From positions 1-38,144 of the forward strand of contig JAEEQG010000045.1 in NCBI GenBank assembly GCA_016285185.1: a stretch of DNA of 38,144 nt. Reading direction: 5' to 3'. The notes under the pieces are model-generated. The model made no database searches. It was not told where the DNA came from and saw only the letters and a program-made list of their open reading frames with translations. Positions 15,065 through 23,574 of the stretch are shown piece by piece. Within the stretch, counting starts at the first letter, position 1. Each line of letters starts with the position of its first letter. The translations under genes were made by a program, and so were the position numbers. Origin of the DNA: Spirochaetota bacterium (GTDB lineage: Bacteria > Spirochaetota > Spirochaetia > Treponematales > Treponemataceae).

Positions 15065-15670
15065 ATGCGAAAAGAATTTTTACCATACGACAAGGTTCGA
15101 AACAATTCTCTGAAAATGGCATACAGAATTATTCAGGACGGATTCATTCCCGATGTTATTTATGTTTCACTGCGTGGCGGTGCATACGTTGCAAACGTTG
15201 TGAGCGAATATTTTAAGCTTGCACGGAAAGATGTTCATCCTGTATTGTACGCTGCTGTCGTTGCACGTTCCTATACCGACATAAGGGAACGTGACCGGGT
15301 AATGATTGACGGATGGACTTATTCTCCTGAACATCTTAGACCTGGTGATAAAATTCTTTTGGTAGATGATATATTTGACACAGGTAAAACAATTAATTAT
15401 CTGGTTGACGTTCTCATGGAAAAAGGAATTCCACGTAAGGATATTAAAGTCGCAGTACATGATTACAAATATTTTACATATCACGAAACACAGTTACCGA
15501 TTCAACCGGATTACTGGTGCCGTAAATTTGAAATAACAAAACCGGAAGAAGACCTTTGGATTCATTATATGAGCCACGAGCTTGTAGGCCTCTCGGAAGA
15601 TGAACTTGAAGAAAATTATTACAAGGATGATCCTGAACTAAGAGATGCAATGAAATATATTTTTCCGTAA
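15065..15670 (+). CDS. Phosphoribosyltransferase family protein (HPRT/XGPRT-like)
   Basis: This is a 201-residue type I phosphoribosyltransferase, which joins a purine base to PRPP. The PRPP-binding loop is ILLVDDIFDTGKTI at about residues 97-110. VYVSLRGG-like 'YVSLRGGAYVANVVSEYF' near residue 36 is the PPi loop, and 'PDYWCRKFE' resembles the base-stacking segment of purine PRTases. The substrate (hypoxanthine, guanine or xanthine) cannot be fixed. It leads a three-gene plus-strand run with the beta-helix protein (21-base gap) and rnhB, with no obvious functional link among them. Confidence 0.85.
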   Translation: MRKEFLPYDKVRNNSLKMAYRIIQDGFIPDVIYVSLRGGAYVANVVSEYFKLARKDVHPVLYAAVVARSYTDIRERDRVMIDGWTYSPEHLRPGDKILLVDDIFDTGKTINYLVDVLMEKGIPRKDIKVAVHDYKYFTYHETQLPIQPDYWCRKFEITKPEEDLWIHYMSHELVGLSEDELEENYYKDDPELRDAMKYIFP

Positions 15671-15691
15671 TAGATTCAGGGATTTGAGAGT

Positions 15692-18043
15692 ATGAAAAAA
15701 CAGTCATTCAATTTAAAAAAACTAGGCTTTTTTCTTTTTGTTCTGTTATTTGCCCGACAGCTTTACTCTCAGGTGCTTCTTGCACCCAAATATACGGTGC
15801 AAAAAACAAAAAACGGGTTTATTTACACATTTTCCGTAAATCCTCAGGAATTAGTACATTACAGAGTGTTTGATTCCTTTACCGGAACCGTTACAGAAGG
15901 CGAAGCCTTTGACTCCGACAGACTCTCTGTCAATCATAATGACACCGTTACTGCATGGACAGAGACTTTCGGCGGTACCCGAAGCCGTATTGTAACATTA
16001 AGTAGAGAAATTTCGTCAACAGTGCCCAAAATAAATATTTTAAGTCCGGCAGAAGGAACTTGGGCAAACAGACAAGCGCTTGTCATTGATACGGCAAATG
16101 ATACCGAAGTATTTTATTCTTTCAGCGGAACAAATCCTCTTGAATTTGGCTTTGCATACGACGGACCTGTCCTGATTGACATAAGCGGTGATGTAGAAGT
16201 AAAAATTACCGCAGTTCACTCCAGTGGCGAAGTACTGGAAAAAACAATAAAATACTCCGTAAAAGAAGCCAAAGGCAAAAAAGCACCGCTTGACATTTCA
16301 TCCATGGAGCCTATCATATCCATCGGTGTTGATTCTGTAGTAAACCTACCGGAAGATACAACTTTTGTTATCGGAGATAATGCTCATCCATATCTTAAAG
16401 GACAAACTCTTTCTCCACAGGTTCCATCGTGCCGTAACAGCTGCGTTCCATTGCTTATAAACAGCAACAACGCATTTTACAGATATATGCTGCAGTCTAT
16501 AGACGCACCTTCTACCGGCAGTATACAACAACTTGCGCTCAGTTCGCCGCTTCAGATAATAGACTGGAATTTTGTTATGCTTCGTAATGAAAATACCGTG
16601 CAATATTCGATAGATAATGGAAGCTGGCAGTTGTACACTGAACCATTTTACATTGACCGCACACAGCAACACAAAATCACATGGAAAGAGAATTCTAAAA
16701 CACAAACTATAGATCTTCCCCCTAAGCCAGTTCTTACAGGTCTCCCGGAAAACAATATAACAAATACTCCGCTTGAAATTCAGTGTTCAAATCCTCTTTA
16801 CACATTCCGGCTTGAAAATCAGGGAGAAGTTTCAAGACCTCTTACTTCATATTATATTGATGCACTTTATGGCGAAGAAAAAAACGTTTCAGTTTCACTT
16901 CCTATATATTACGGAAACATAAGACAGGGGGAACTTTCTTTTTCTGTAAAAATTGACAGGCAACCGCCTGCAGCTCCGTTGCTGATTAATTCGGAAAACG
17001 GTTTCTGGTTCCGCACAGACATAGGACTTAACCTGTATTCACCCGATTCTATATATACAGCCGTACAGGAAACATATAAAAGCGCACAATTTTATGAAAA
17101 TTTCAATACACCAGAAAAAATTATTATTCCGGATAACCTGGAGTTTGTTCCGTTTGCAGGAACAAAAATGCTTCTGACCGGTGATGAATCATTTGCTGTC
17201 AACTATACTGTTTATGCATATTCAAAGGATGCTGCAGGCAATAAAAGTGATATTTCTGTTTTCCATGCTATAGTAGATCGCAATAACTACTATCTGGATT
17301 CTGCAAGCAGGAGCAAAATCCCTGACGGTTCACCACAAAACCCTTTCACTACGGTAGAAGAGGCTTTTGGTGCGGTTAATTCACTTGAAAAGTCTATTCT
17401 TCACGTAAAGGGCTACTTTCCCGATTTACAATCAGTTCAATTGCTTACGGATTGTACTATAACTGGGTATGATAACTGCCGTTTTTCATTTTTAAGGGAC
17501 GGAGTTTTCAAAATCAAGAACTGTAACGTTGTAATAGAAAACTGTCTGTTTGAAAAAAATGGGTTAATTTTTGGAGAAGAAGCAAATTACACATCATTAT
17601 CAGAACAACCCATAATTCAGACACACAATGCACAGCTTTCGCTGAACAACTGTGAACTCATTTTTACCGGTATAAAATCTGCACACGCAATTTATGGTGA
17701 TAATTCAAAACTTAATCTATCAAAATCCAATATAACAGTAGTTGCCAGCAATTATGCCTCAGCGGTAAGTGCCATTAAAAGTGAAATAATCGGGACCGAT
17801 TCACGATTTTTATTAACAGCGGAAAACACTGCAGGGTTTTCTCTGACGGACAGTCTTTTCAGTCTCAAAAAATCCTATTGTCTTTTGAATACAAAACGAG
17901 GAAGAGGCGCCGAGTTATACAACTGTATTTACGCAATGGAAGAAAACACATGTGAACTTACCGGTCCTACACATACTGTTTTATCCAATCTGCAAATCTG
18001 GAAAGATGCAGCTTCTTTTGAGGCTGTTTCGGTTACAAAATGA
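15692..18043 (+). CDS. Large secreted protein with chitobiase-C-like and parallel beta-helix regions
   Basis: The 783-residue protein has an N-terminal signal segment (KLGFFLFVLLFARQLYSQ). Residues about 110-190 (SPAEGTWANRQALVIDTAND, then VFYSFSGTNPLEFGFAYDGP) resemble the beta-sandwich modules appended to chitobiase-like proteins. From about residue 540, 'DGSPQNPFTTVEEAFGAVN' starts a right-handed parallel beta-helix with repeated 'N..V.I.NC.F' rungs (CNVVIENCLFEKN, AQLSLNNCELIF, SKLNLSKSNITV). No catalytic residues can be assigned. Location is periplasm or surface. The stop overlaps the rnhB start (ATGA), so the two are translationally coupled. Function unknown. Confidence 0.75.
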   Translation: MKKQSFNLKKLGFFLFVLLFARQLYSQVLLAPKYTVQKTKNGFIYTFSVNPQELVHYRVFDSFTGTVTEGEAFDSDRLSVNHNDTVTAWTETFGGTRSRIVTLSREISSTVPKINILSPAEGTWANRQALVIDTANDTEVFYSFSGTNPLEFGFAYDGPVLIDISGDVEVKITAVHSSGEVLEKTIKYSVKEAKGKKAPLDISSMEPIISIGVDSVVNLPEDTTFVIGDNAHPYLKGQTLSPQVPSCRNSCVPLLINSNNAFYRYMLQSIDAPSTGSIQQLALSSPLQIIDWNFVMLRNENTVQYSIDNGSWQLYTEPFYIDRTQQHKITWKENSKTQTIDLPPKPVLTGLPENNITNTPLEIQCSNPLYTFRLENQGEVSRPLTSYYIDALYGEEKNVSVSLPIYYGNIRQGELSFSVKIDRQPPAAPLLINSENGFWFRTDIGLNLYSPDSIYTAVQETYKSAQFYENFNTPEKIIIPDNLEFVPFAGTKMLLTGDESFAVNYTVYAYSKDAAGNKSDISVFHAIVDRNNYYLDSASRSKIPDGSPQNPFTTVEEAFGAVNSLEKSILHVKGYFPDLQSVQLLTDCTITGYDNCRFSFLRDGVFKIKNCNVVIENCLFEKNGLIFGEEANYTSLSEQPIIQTHNAQLSLNNCELIFTGIKSAHAIYGDNSKLNLSKSNITVVASNYASAVSAIKSEIIGTDSRFLLTAENTAGFSLTDSLFSLKKSYCLLNTKRGRGAELYNCIYAMEENTCELTGPTHTVLSNLQIWKDAASFEAVSVTK

Positions 18044-18597
18044 CATGTGGCATTGATGAGGCAGGACGAGGTCCTCTGGCAGGTCCTGTAACAGCCGCTG
18101 CCGTAATACTGCCACAAAATTTTCCTTTTGAAATACTGAACGACTCAAAAAAACTATCAGAAAAAAAACGTCTTGAAGTCGAAAAAATCATCAAAGAAAA
18201 AGCTCTTGGATGGGGTTTAGGCTGGGTATGGGAAGATGAAATTGACAGAATCAACATACTACAGGCAAGCCTCTTGGCAATGAAATATGCATATGAAAAT
18301 ATGCTGTTGACTTTTGAGAATCTTTCACCCCCTGATGAAGCAATAATTGATGGAATTTTTTGTCCTGATATTCCAATTCACTGCAGAGCTGTTCCAAAAG
18401 CAGACTCACTTTTCCCGGATGTAATGGCAGCTTCCATACTGGCAAAAAATGCGCGTGACCATATGATGATACGTATAGGACAATTTTTACCTGAATATCA
18501 GTATGAAAAACATAAGGGTTATCCGACAAAACTACACAAGGAACTTTTGAAAAAATTCGGAATCTCTCCAATACAGAGAAAAACATTCAAATACTAA
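18040..18597 (+). CDS. rnhB: Ribonuclease HII
   Basis: This is a 185-residue enzyme that cuts the RNA strand of RNA-DNA hybrids and single ribonucleotides in DNA. The active site is complete: Asp6 and Glu7 in GIDEAGRGPLAGP, Asp in AIIDGIF, and Asp in KADSLFPDVMAASILAK. The C-terminal 'YEKHKGYPTKLHKELLKKFG' is the usual RNase HII tail. The N-terminus is very short, with the catalytic motif starting at residue 4, which fits the 4-base ATGA overlap with the beta-helix gene. It converges with the outer-membrane protein gene, whose stop is one base away, with no terminator between. Confidence 0.96.
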   Translation: MTCGIDEAGRGPLAGPVTAAAVILPQNFPFEILNDSKKLSEKKRLEVEKIIKEKALGWGLGWVWEDEIDRINILQASLLAMKYAYENMLLTFENLSPPDEAIIDGIFCPDIPIHCRAVPKADSLFPDVMAASILAKNARDHMMIRIGQFLPEYQYEKHKGYPTKLHKELLKKFGISPIQRKTFKY

Positions 18598-18598
18598 T

Positions 18599-20059
18599 TC
18601 AAAGAGCAATTTTTGCATTAAGTAAAAATTCCAGTATAGAATCAGTTTTTTTGTTAAATTTAGCACTCCCGGAAGCCTGTATTGAAAAAGCTGTTTTTCC
18701 GTTCTGCAGACTAAAAGCAACTTTTTGCTTTAATGAAAAGCCCTCACATTCATATTTTTTGTTTTTTATATAATCAAATGTTCCTGTTGCATAAAGTGTA
18801 ATCAACTTATCCATTTTTGCAGTCCAATTTGCACCAATTCTAAGTTCTTTAGCTTTGACAATATTCTTAGGAAATATAGTTGTTGTAAACGAAATGCCAT
18901 AAATTTGAGAAAACTTTCTGAATTTGTTTTCAACAGAAATACCTATTTCTTTTACAAACGATGATTCTTCGGTAATCATAAGAAGATTTGTCTCATTAAA
19001 ACACGCCTCATTAAGAGCAAGTTTTCCTGACAGGGAAAAAGTTTTTCTTTCAATTTTACCATCAAAAACCAAATCAGCTATGTCATTTTTTTCAGCTTTT
19101 CGTGAAAAGGACCACGTTGTACCGGCTGTATAACGCAAGCCTGTTTTTACATTTATTTCAAATGGCAAATCTACTTCACCACAAGGGTTTATATAAGCCG
19201 AAAAAACTTTTCTCGACATGTTGCTGTTCGGAATGAGGTGGTCTAAAGAACTGACGTAAAGTCCGCTGCTCAGCGAAAAAAACTTATACGTATACTTCAA
19301 TTCATCTCTACTGCTGAAAGTTGCCTTTCCAAAAGGAGAACTACTTACTTCGGACAAATGCGAGAAAACTATAAAGTCATTTTTGTATCCTATGCCGAAA
19401 GCAGAATACACTATACGTTGAGGAACAAAGGTTCTCGTTGTCCTGTACCAATTCTTGTTCACTTTTGGTATTACATAATGTGAACCTATTATTTCTGCAA
19501 TAACAAGATCGATTTTTGAAAATTTAATGCCGAGCCCTGAAAAATAGCTGTTTTGTCCTTTAGGAACGACTTTTAATTCATCCAAGATTTTGTTACTATT
19601 CGAAATTTTCGTCACACCTCCTGCATACATATTCAGAACAAAGTCCCGAAACTCGAAACTATCTGAGACAAGAAAACTGTAAGGAGTTGAATCGGAAGTA
19701 CTGATACCGGGTGTATATGCCCTAACGTCAGGCAAAACTGTAGTTACAGATGCAAATGCAGACGAATCTGGAAAAGTAGTTTTCTTTAGTAATGGAAACA
19801 AACCACCCAATGTAAAATTTCCAAGAAACACGTTCAAGTTCCCGTATGGCGCAATCTGTAAAAATACCGTTTTCAGTGATGGTTTTGCACAAAGATTAAT
19901 ACTTGTACCAAACGTCATATTGTTGCTTTTTACAGACAACATGCCTGTCATCACACTTTTATCCTTGAATTTCATCTGTGTCTGAAGGATAATTTCCTGT
20001 GCACCAGCAAAATGCATGGCGGCAAAAGACATAATTAATGATAATAATAATTGTTTCAT
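18599..20059 (-). CDS. Outer-membrane beta-barrel protein of unknown family
   Basis: The 486-residue protein has a signal peptide (MKQLLLSLIMSFAAMHFAGA). The rest is a long series of amphipathic strands with frequent aromatic ends, for example YTYKFFSLSSGLYVSSLDHL and SFSRKAEKNDIADLVF, ending in a strand FLLNAKIAL with a hydrophobic last residue, as in large outer-membrane barrels. No enzyme or porin family is recognised. Codon use is like its neighbours. The start has TATATA 6 nt upstream and no Shine-Dalgarno sequence. It is divergent from the response regulator across 116 bp and could be a target of it; this is inference. Confidence 0.65.
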   Translation of the reverse strand: MKQLLLSLIMSFAAMHFAGAQEIILQTQMKFKDKSVMTGMLSVKSNNMTFGTSINLCAKPSLKTVFLQIAPYGNLNVFLGNFTLGGLFPLLKKTTFPDSSAFASVTTVLPDVRAYTPGISTSDSTPYSFLVSDSFEFRDFVLNMYAGGVTKISNSNKILDELKVVPKGQNSYFSGLGIKFSKIDLVIAEIIGSHYVIPKVNKNWYRTTRTFVPQRIVYSAFGIGYKNDFIVFSHLSEVSSSPFGKATFSSRDELKYTYKFFSLSSGLYVSSLDHLIPNSNMSRKVFSAYINPCGEVDLPFEINVKTGLRYTAGTTWSFSRKAEKNDIADLVFDGKIERKTFSLSGKLALNEACFNETNLLMITEESSFVKEIGISVENKFRKFSQIYGISFTTTIFPKNIVKAKELRIGANWTAKMDKLITLYATGTFDYIKNKKYECEGFSLKQKVAFSLQNGKTAFSIQASGSAKFNKKTDSILEFLLNAKIAL

Positions 20060-20065
20060 ACTTTA

Positions 20066-20071
20066 TATATA
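20066..20071 (-). promoter_or_regulatory. -10 box of the outer-membrane protein gene, predicted leaderless
   Basis: TATATA on the minus strand (20071-20066) lies exactly 6 nt before the ATG at 20059. No convincing -35 is seen 16-18 bp upstream. Confidence 0.45.
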
Positions 20072-20137
20072 GTTTTGAAAATTCATTTTTGTATTTAAAT
20101 GCAAAAAGTTTTTTTATAGAAAAAAAATAAGGATTTA

Positions 20138-20146
20138 TGATATAAT
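20138..20146 (+). promoter_or_regulatory. Extended -10 promoter of the response regulator gene
   Basis: TGATATAAT (20138-20146) is an extended -10 with a perfect TATAAT. The same nonamer precedes the CNB regulator gene at 30222. GGAAG lies 5 nt before the TTG start codon. Confidence 0.6.
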
Positions 20147-20175
20147 CAGTAAAATCTTTTTTTGCGGAAGTTATT

Positions 20176-20901
20176 TTGAGAAGCGTTCTACTTGTTGATT
20201 CCACAGATACAACATCCATTGTCGAACTGCTAAGTAGTTCAGACTTTACGGTTACAGTCTCCAGAACAGTTACTCAAGCATTGGATTATCTACAGAAAAA
20301 CCATTTTGACCTTCTTATAACCGAGACATCTCTTCCCGATAAAACCGGATTTTTTCTCATACGCTTTTTAAGGAAAAAACTTGGACAAAAAAAAATCCCG
20401 GTAATTATTTTAAGCAGCAGAAAGGCTACAAAATTTAAAGTACACGGTCTTAAAATAGGAGCAAATGATTACATTACAAAACCGTTCGTATATGAAGAAT
20501 TTTTGGTACGTGTACAGGTGCAAATCAGGATTTTGTCGCTTATTGAAAATACTTATAATACTTCGGACAGAAAAAAAATCGAAAGCAGCATTATGAATCG
20601 TCCTGATTACTTTTTTGGACCGTTCAGACTCAATTATCAACAAGTAGTTCTATATAAAGGCGAAGAAAAAGTTCAGTTAACCTTTCAGGAATTTAAACTG
20701 TTGGTTTATCTAATCGACCACAAAAATCAACCTGTAAGCAAAGATGAAATTCTTGACAAGCTATGGAAATATGAAGTAGGTTCAAGAACAATCTATACTC
20801 ACATGTCCTGGCTGCGTGAAAAACTCAAATGTGAAGAAAACCCTGAGGGCTATATAAAGACTGTCCGGCAAATAGGCTACATGTTTGAAGTACCGGAATA
20901 A
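20176..20901 (+). CDS. OmpR/PhoB-type response regulator with Glu at the phosphoacceptor site
   Basis: The 241-residue regulator has an N-terminal receiver domain (1-120) and a C-terminal winged helix (about 145-240: 'LTFQEFKLLVYLIDHKNQPVSKDEIL' and 'SRTIYTHMSWLREKL'). In the receiver, DLLITETSLPDKTG places Glu50 where the phosphoacceptor Asp normally sits (the usual pattern is D-L-h-h-h-D). The acidic pair is reduced to Asp8-Ser9. The switch residues Ser80 and Lys102 (TKP) are kept. Such proteins often act without phosphorylation, with Glu mimicking the phosphorylated state. No kinase gene is adjacent. The start is TTG with GGAAG 5 nt upstream. Confidence 0.88.
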   Translation: MRSVLLVDSTDTTSIVELLSSSDFTVTVSRTVTQALDYLQKNHFDLLITETSLPDKTGFFLIRFLRKKLGQKKIPVIILSSRKATKFKVHGLKIGANDYITKPFVYEEFLVRVQVQIRILSLIENTYNTSDRKKIESSIMNRPDYFFGPFRLNYQQVVLYKGEEKVQLTFQEFKLLVYLIDHKNQPVSKDEILDKLWKYEVGSRTIYTHMSWLREKLKCEENPEGYIKTVRQIGYMFEVPE

Positions 20902-20905
20902 TCTG

Positions 20906-21886
20906 TTATTCAAAAACAGGATAACATTCAAAACCCGAATTCTTAAGGTTTTGTCCTACACTTCCGTCAGTTTCCCTAACAAGAACAGCATAATAAACAG
21001 TACCGCTCGGACGTGTTTCTGTACGGATAGTTCCCTCAAAGCCGGCTGCTTTCAATTTTTTTACGCAATTCTGTGCATTTGCTTCGCTTTTGAAAAAACC
21101 TACCTGCTGCCATGAAAGCTTATCCTTTGTTGAATCTTTTTTTTGCGCAGTTTTTGTATATTCAGAAGTATTTTTGTCTTTTTCGGAATCGTAAGAAATT
21201 GGAAATTCATTGTTTTTTCGAGGGAGAAATAAATAATAACTTGCAGGCAATATGTGCGATTTTCCGTTTATCAATGCTGTTTCGGGAGAAGAAGGAAATT
21301 CTGCTTGTAATTGAACAGCCCAGTCAGGTTCGTTTGTAAGCCACCATAAAGAAAACAGAACTGAAACTTTTGTACTATGCATCGTATTGTCAGTTAAAAA
21401 AGACTTGAAAAGTGCAATAGGTTTTGCAAGAGTCTGTACATTTTCTGCTTTCAGTACTCCGCACCATACTGCCATAAACTTTGCAAAGGCGGAATTTGTA
21501 TCATTGATGGAAATAATTGAATCCAAAACATTTTCTGCAATTTCAAGTTCTCCTGCAGCCATCGCACAACAGGCAGCTTGCAGTCTTATGTCGGAATTGG
21601 GTTCATTTTTTTCAAGCTGAATTATTTTTGAATATGAAGAATAAGCATCTAAGAATAAGCCTGTCTGCTTCTGGAGATTTGCCATAAAAAGGAGCGTTTG
21701 TTTTTTTTCTTCTATATTATTTATACTTTCAACATTTGCCGCTATATAACTGATAGATTCAGCGGGTGTATTCATTTTAAGAGCATTATCTATAAAAGGC
21801 GTTTTTTCGGCATAAAGAGGAAAGAATAATAAAAACAGAAATAATCTTGCAGCAACAAAACTATTCTGTTTGAACAGGCGGTTCAA
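20906..21886 (-). CDS. Secreted SPOR-domain protein
   Basis: The protein has a signal peptide (about 25 residues ending FFPLYA), a middle alpha-helical region with TPR-like pairs (SSYSKIIQLEKN, ACCAMAAGELEIAENVL), a Ser/Lys-rich linker, and a C-terminal SPOR domain (about the last 70 residues: WQQVGFFKSEANAQNCVKKL, then TVYYAVLVRE). SPOR domains bind denuded peptidoglycan at division sites. I chose the TTG at 21886, preceded by GGAG 4 nt upstream, because it gives a compact signal peptide. An in-frame ATG at 21916 lacks a ribosome-binding site. It overlaps the end of the LapA-like gene and is last in the folD operon. Confidence 0.8.
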   Translation of the reverse strand: MNRLFKQNSFVAARLFLFLLFFPLYAEKTPFIDNALKMNTPAESISYIAANVESINNIEEKKQTLLFMANLQKQTGLFLDAYSSYSKIIQLEKNEPNSDIRLQAACCAMAAGELEIAENVLDSIISINDTNSAFAKFMAVWCGVLKAENVQTLAKPIALFKSFLTDNTMHSTKVSVLFSLWWLTNEPDWAVQLQAEFPSSPETALINGKSHILPASYYLFLPRKNNEFPISYDSEKDKNTSEYTKTAQKKDSTKDKLSWQQVGFFKSEANAQNCVKKLKAAGFEGTIRTETRPSGTVYYAVLVRETDGSVGQNLKNSGFECYPVFE

Positions 21887-22169
21887 TTTGCTCCGTTCCT
21901 TTTTTTTCTGTCTCATGCTTTTTTTTCGGCATTTTAAGTTGTGATGACCACTTTTTAACTTCTTTGTTTTTTGCGGCTATCTTCCCTATGGAAAACGGAA
22001 GAGAAAAAAGAATACCTACACAAAATGAACAAAACATTGTCATAAACACAGGAACATTTTCAAATTCCCAAAAAACAAGAGAAATATTTGAACTGTTTCC
22101 AAGGTTAAAACCTACAAGACAGGTTATAACAACAAGACTTAGAATTACAAAAATCAGTTTCCAGGGCAT
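21861..22169 (-). CDS. LapA-domain (DUF1049) small membrane protein
   Basis: The 102-residue protein has two TM helices (PWKLIFVILSLVVITCLVGF, and VPVFMTMFCSFCVGILFSLP) around an 'N.S.I.LVFW.F' segment that is the LapA/DUF1049 signature, followed by a charged cytoplasmic tail (KKWSSQLKMPKKKHETEKK). In E. coli LapA helps control lipopolysaccharide synthesis; treponemes lack typical LPS, so the role here is unclear. I chose ATG 22169, with GGAGG upstream, over an in-frame ATG at 22202 that would overlap miaB. It lies 16 bases after the miaB stop and overlaps the SPOR gene start. Confidence 0.82.
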   Translation of the reverse strand: MPWKLIFVILSLVVITCLVGFNLGNSSNISLVFWEFENVPVFMTMFCSFCVGILFSLPFSIGKIAAKNKEVKKWSSQLKMPKKKHETEKKGTEQIEPPVQTE

Positions 22170-22185
22170 CGTACTCCTCCAGCTG

Positions 22186-23574
22186 TCAGCAAATTTTAGC
22201 ACGGAAAGTGTTACCGGTCAATTCAGACAATTCAACCGTAACAAATTTTCCTATTAAACTTTCATCTCCGTAGAAAACAACCCGCTCATCTCTTTCAGTA
22301 CGTCCCAAAAGCTCATCTTTATTGTCCCTTGAAACAGCTTCTGCCAGTACGGTAACTTTTTCGCCGACTCTTTGCATAAGCTTGTCTTTTGTTATCTGAA
22401 GCTGCAAATCAATGACAAGCCCGACCCGCCGTTTTTTTTCTTCAAGTGGTATCTGGTTTTTCATGGAACAAGCGGCGGTTCCCTCGCGGGGATTGTAATA
22501 ATACATATACGCGGTTTCAAACTGGACTTCCCTCATAAGTGACAGGGTTTGCTCAAAATCCGCTTCTGTTTCGCCGGGGAAGCCTACAAGAATATCCGTT
22601 GAAAGCGAAACATCGGGAATCCGGTTTCGTATTTTTTCAACAAGAGTAAGATAATCTTCCCGAGTATACTTTCTGTTCATAGCCGAAAGAACTGATGTTG
22701 AACCGTTCTGTACAGGAAGATGAATGTGCCGGCAAAGAACTTTTTCCCGCGCAATAACGTCTATCAGCCTATCGGACACATCTTTCGGGTGACTCGACAT
22801 AAACCTGACCCATCCTATGGAAGAATTCGATGTCTTAAGACGAGCCGCAATCCGTTCCAAAAGCGCAGGAAAGTCAACTGTTACAGTTTTTCCGTCAACC
22901 GTTTCTTCCCATTTGTACGAATTCACATTCTGCCCCAAAAGGGTTACTTCGCGCACACCCTTAGCGGACAAATAATCCAGCTCTACAAGGATTTCGTCAG
23001 CACTGCGCGATACTTCCCTGCCCCGCACAAACGGAACAATACAATAGGAACAAAAGTTATTGCAACCATGCATTATAGGAACAAACGACTGAAACGCACC
23101 CTGCTCGTAAGAGAGCGGCGCAAATGAGTAAACTGCGGTTTCTTTAAGATCAGAAAAGCTTTTATTTTGTTCAATGCAATCTATTATGTCTTCAAAGTGC
23201 TGTTTTTGAAAGGTTCCCACTACATAGTCAACAACAGGATGCTGCTTTTTCAAATCATCCTTGAGTCGTTCAGCCATACAGCCCGTAACAATCAGCGAAA
23301 GTTTTTTTTGTGGAACTTCAACCGCAAAAGGATTTGTTCGTTTAGCAGAAGAAAAATCACCGCTGCGGGCTTTTTTTAATGCCGCATACCAACCGAGCCG
23401 GCCTAAGATACGATTTTCGGCGGTTGCACGTACAGAACAGGTATTTATAACTACCAAATCGGCTGTTTCGGCATAATCGGAAGCAGTCCAGCCACGCAGA
23501 AGCAGAATCTGCTCAATGGAAGCGGATTCCGCTTTGTTCATCTGGCAGCCGTATGTTTCAAAAAAATACCTCAT
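22186..23574 (-). CDS. miaB: tRNA-2-methylthio-N6-isopentenyladenosine synthase
   Basis: This 462-residue radical-SAM methylthiotransferase adds a methylthio group to i6A37 of tRNAs reading UNN codons. The N-terminal MTTase domain has three cluster Cys (YGCQMN, NTCSVR, GCMAER). The radical-SAM motif is CNNFCSYC followed by IVPFVRGRE, and a TRAM domain is at the C-terminus (GEKVTVLAEAV to TVELSELTGN). 'HIHLPVQNGS' and 'STDILVGFPGETE' separate MiaB from RimO. The start ATG overlaps the folE2 stop (ATGA), so the two are coupled. A related gene, rimO, lies at 33700. Confidence 0.97.
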   Translation of the reverse strand: MRYFFETYGCQMNKAESASIEQILLLRGWTASDYAETADLVVINTCSVRATAENRILGRLGWYAALKKARSGDFSSAKRTNPFAVEVPQKKLSLIVTGCMAERLKDDLKKQHPVVDYVVGTFQKQHFEDIIDCIEQNKSFSDLKETAVYSFAPLSYEQGAFQSFVPIMHGCNNFCSYCIVPFVRGREVSRSADEILVELDYLSAKGVREVTLLGQNVNSYKWEETVDGKTVTVDFPALLERIAARLKTSNSSIGWVRFMSSHPKDVSDRLIDVIAREKVLCRHIHLPVQNGSTSVLSAMNRKYTREDYLTLVEKIRNRIPDVSLSTDILVGFPGETEADFEQTLSLMREVQFETAYMYYYNPREGTAACSMKNQIPLEEKKRRVGLVIDLQLQITKDKLMQRVGEKVTVLAEAVSRDNKDELLGRTERDERVVFYGDESLIGKFVTVELSELTGNTFRAKIC

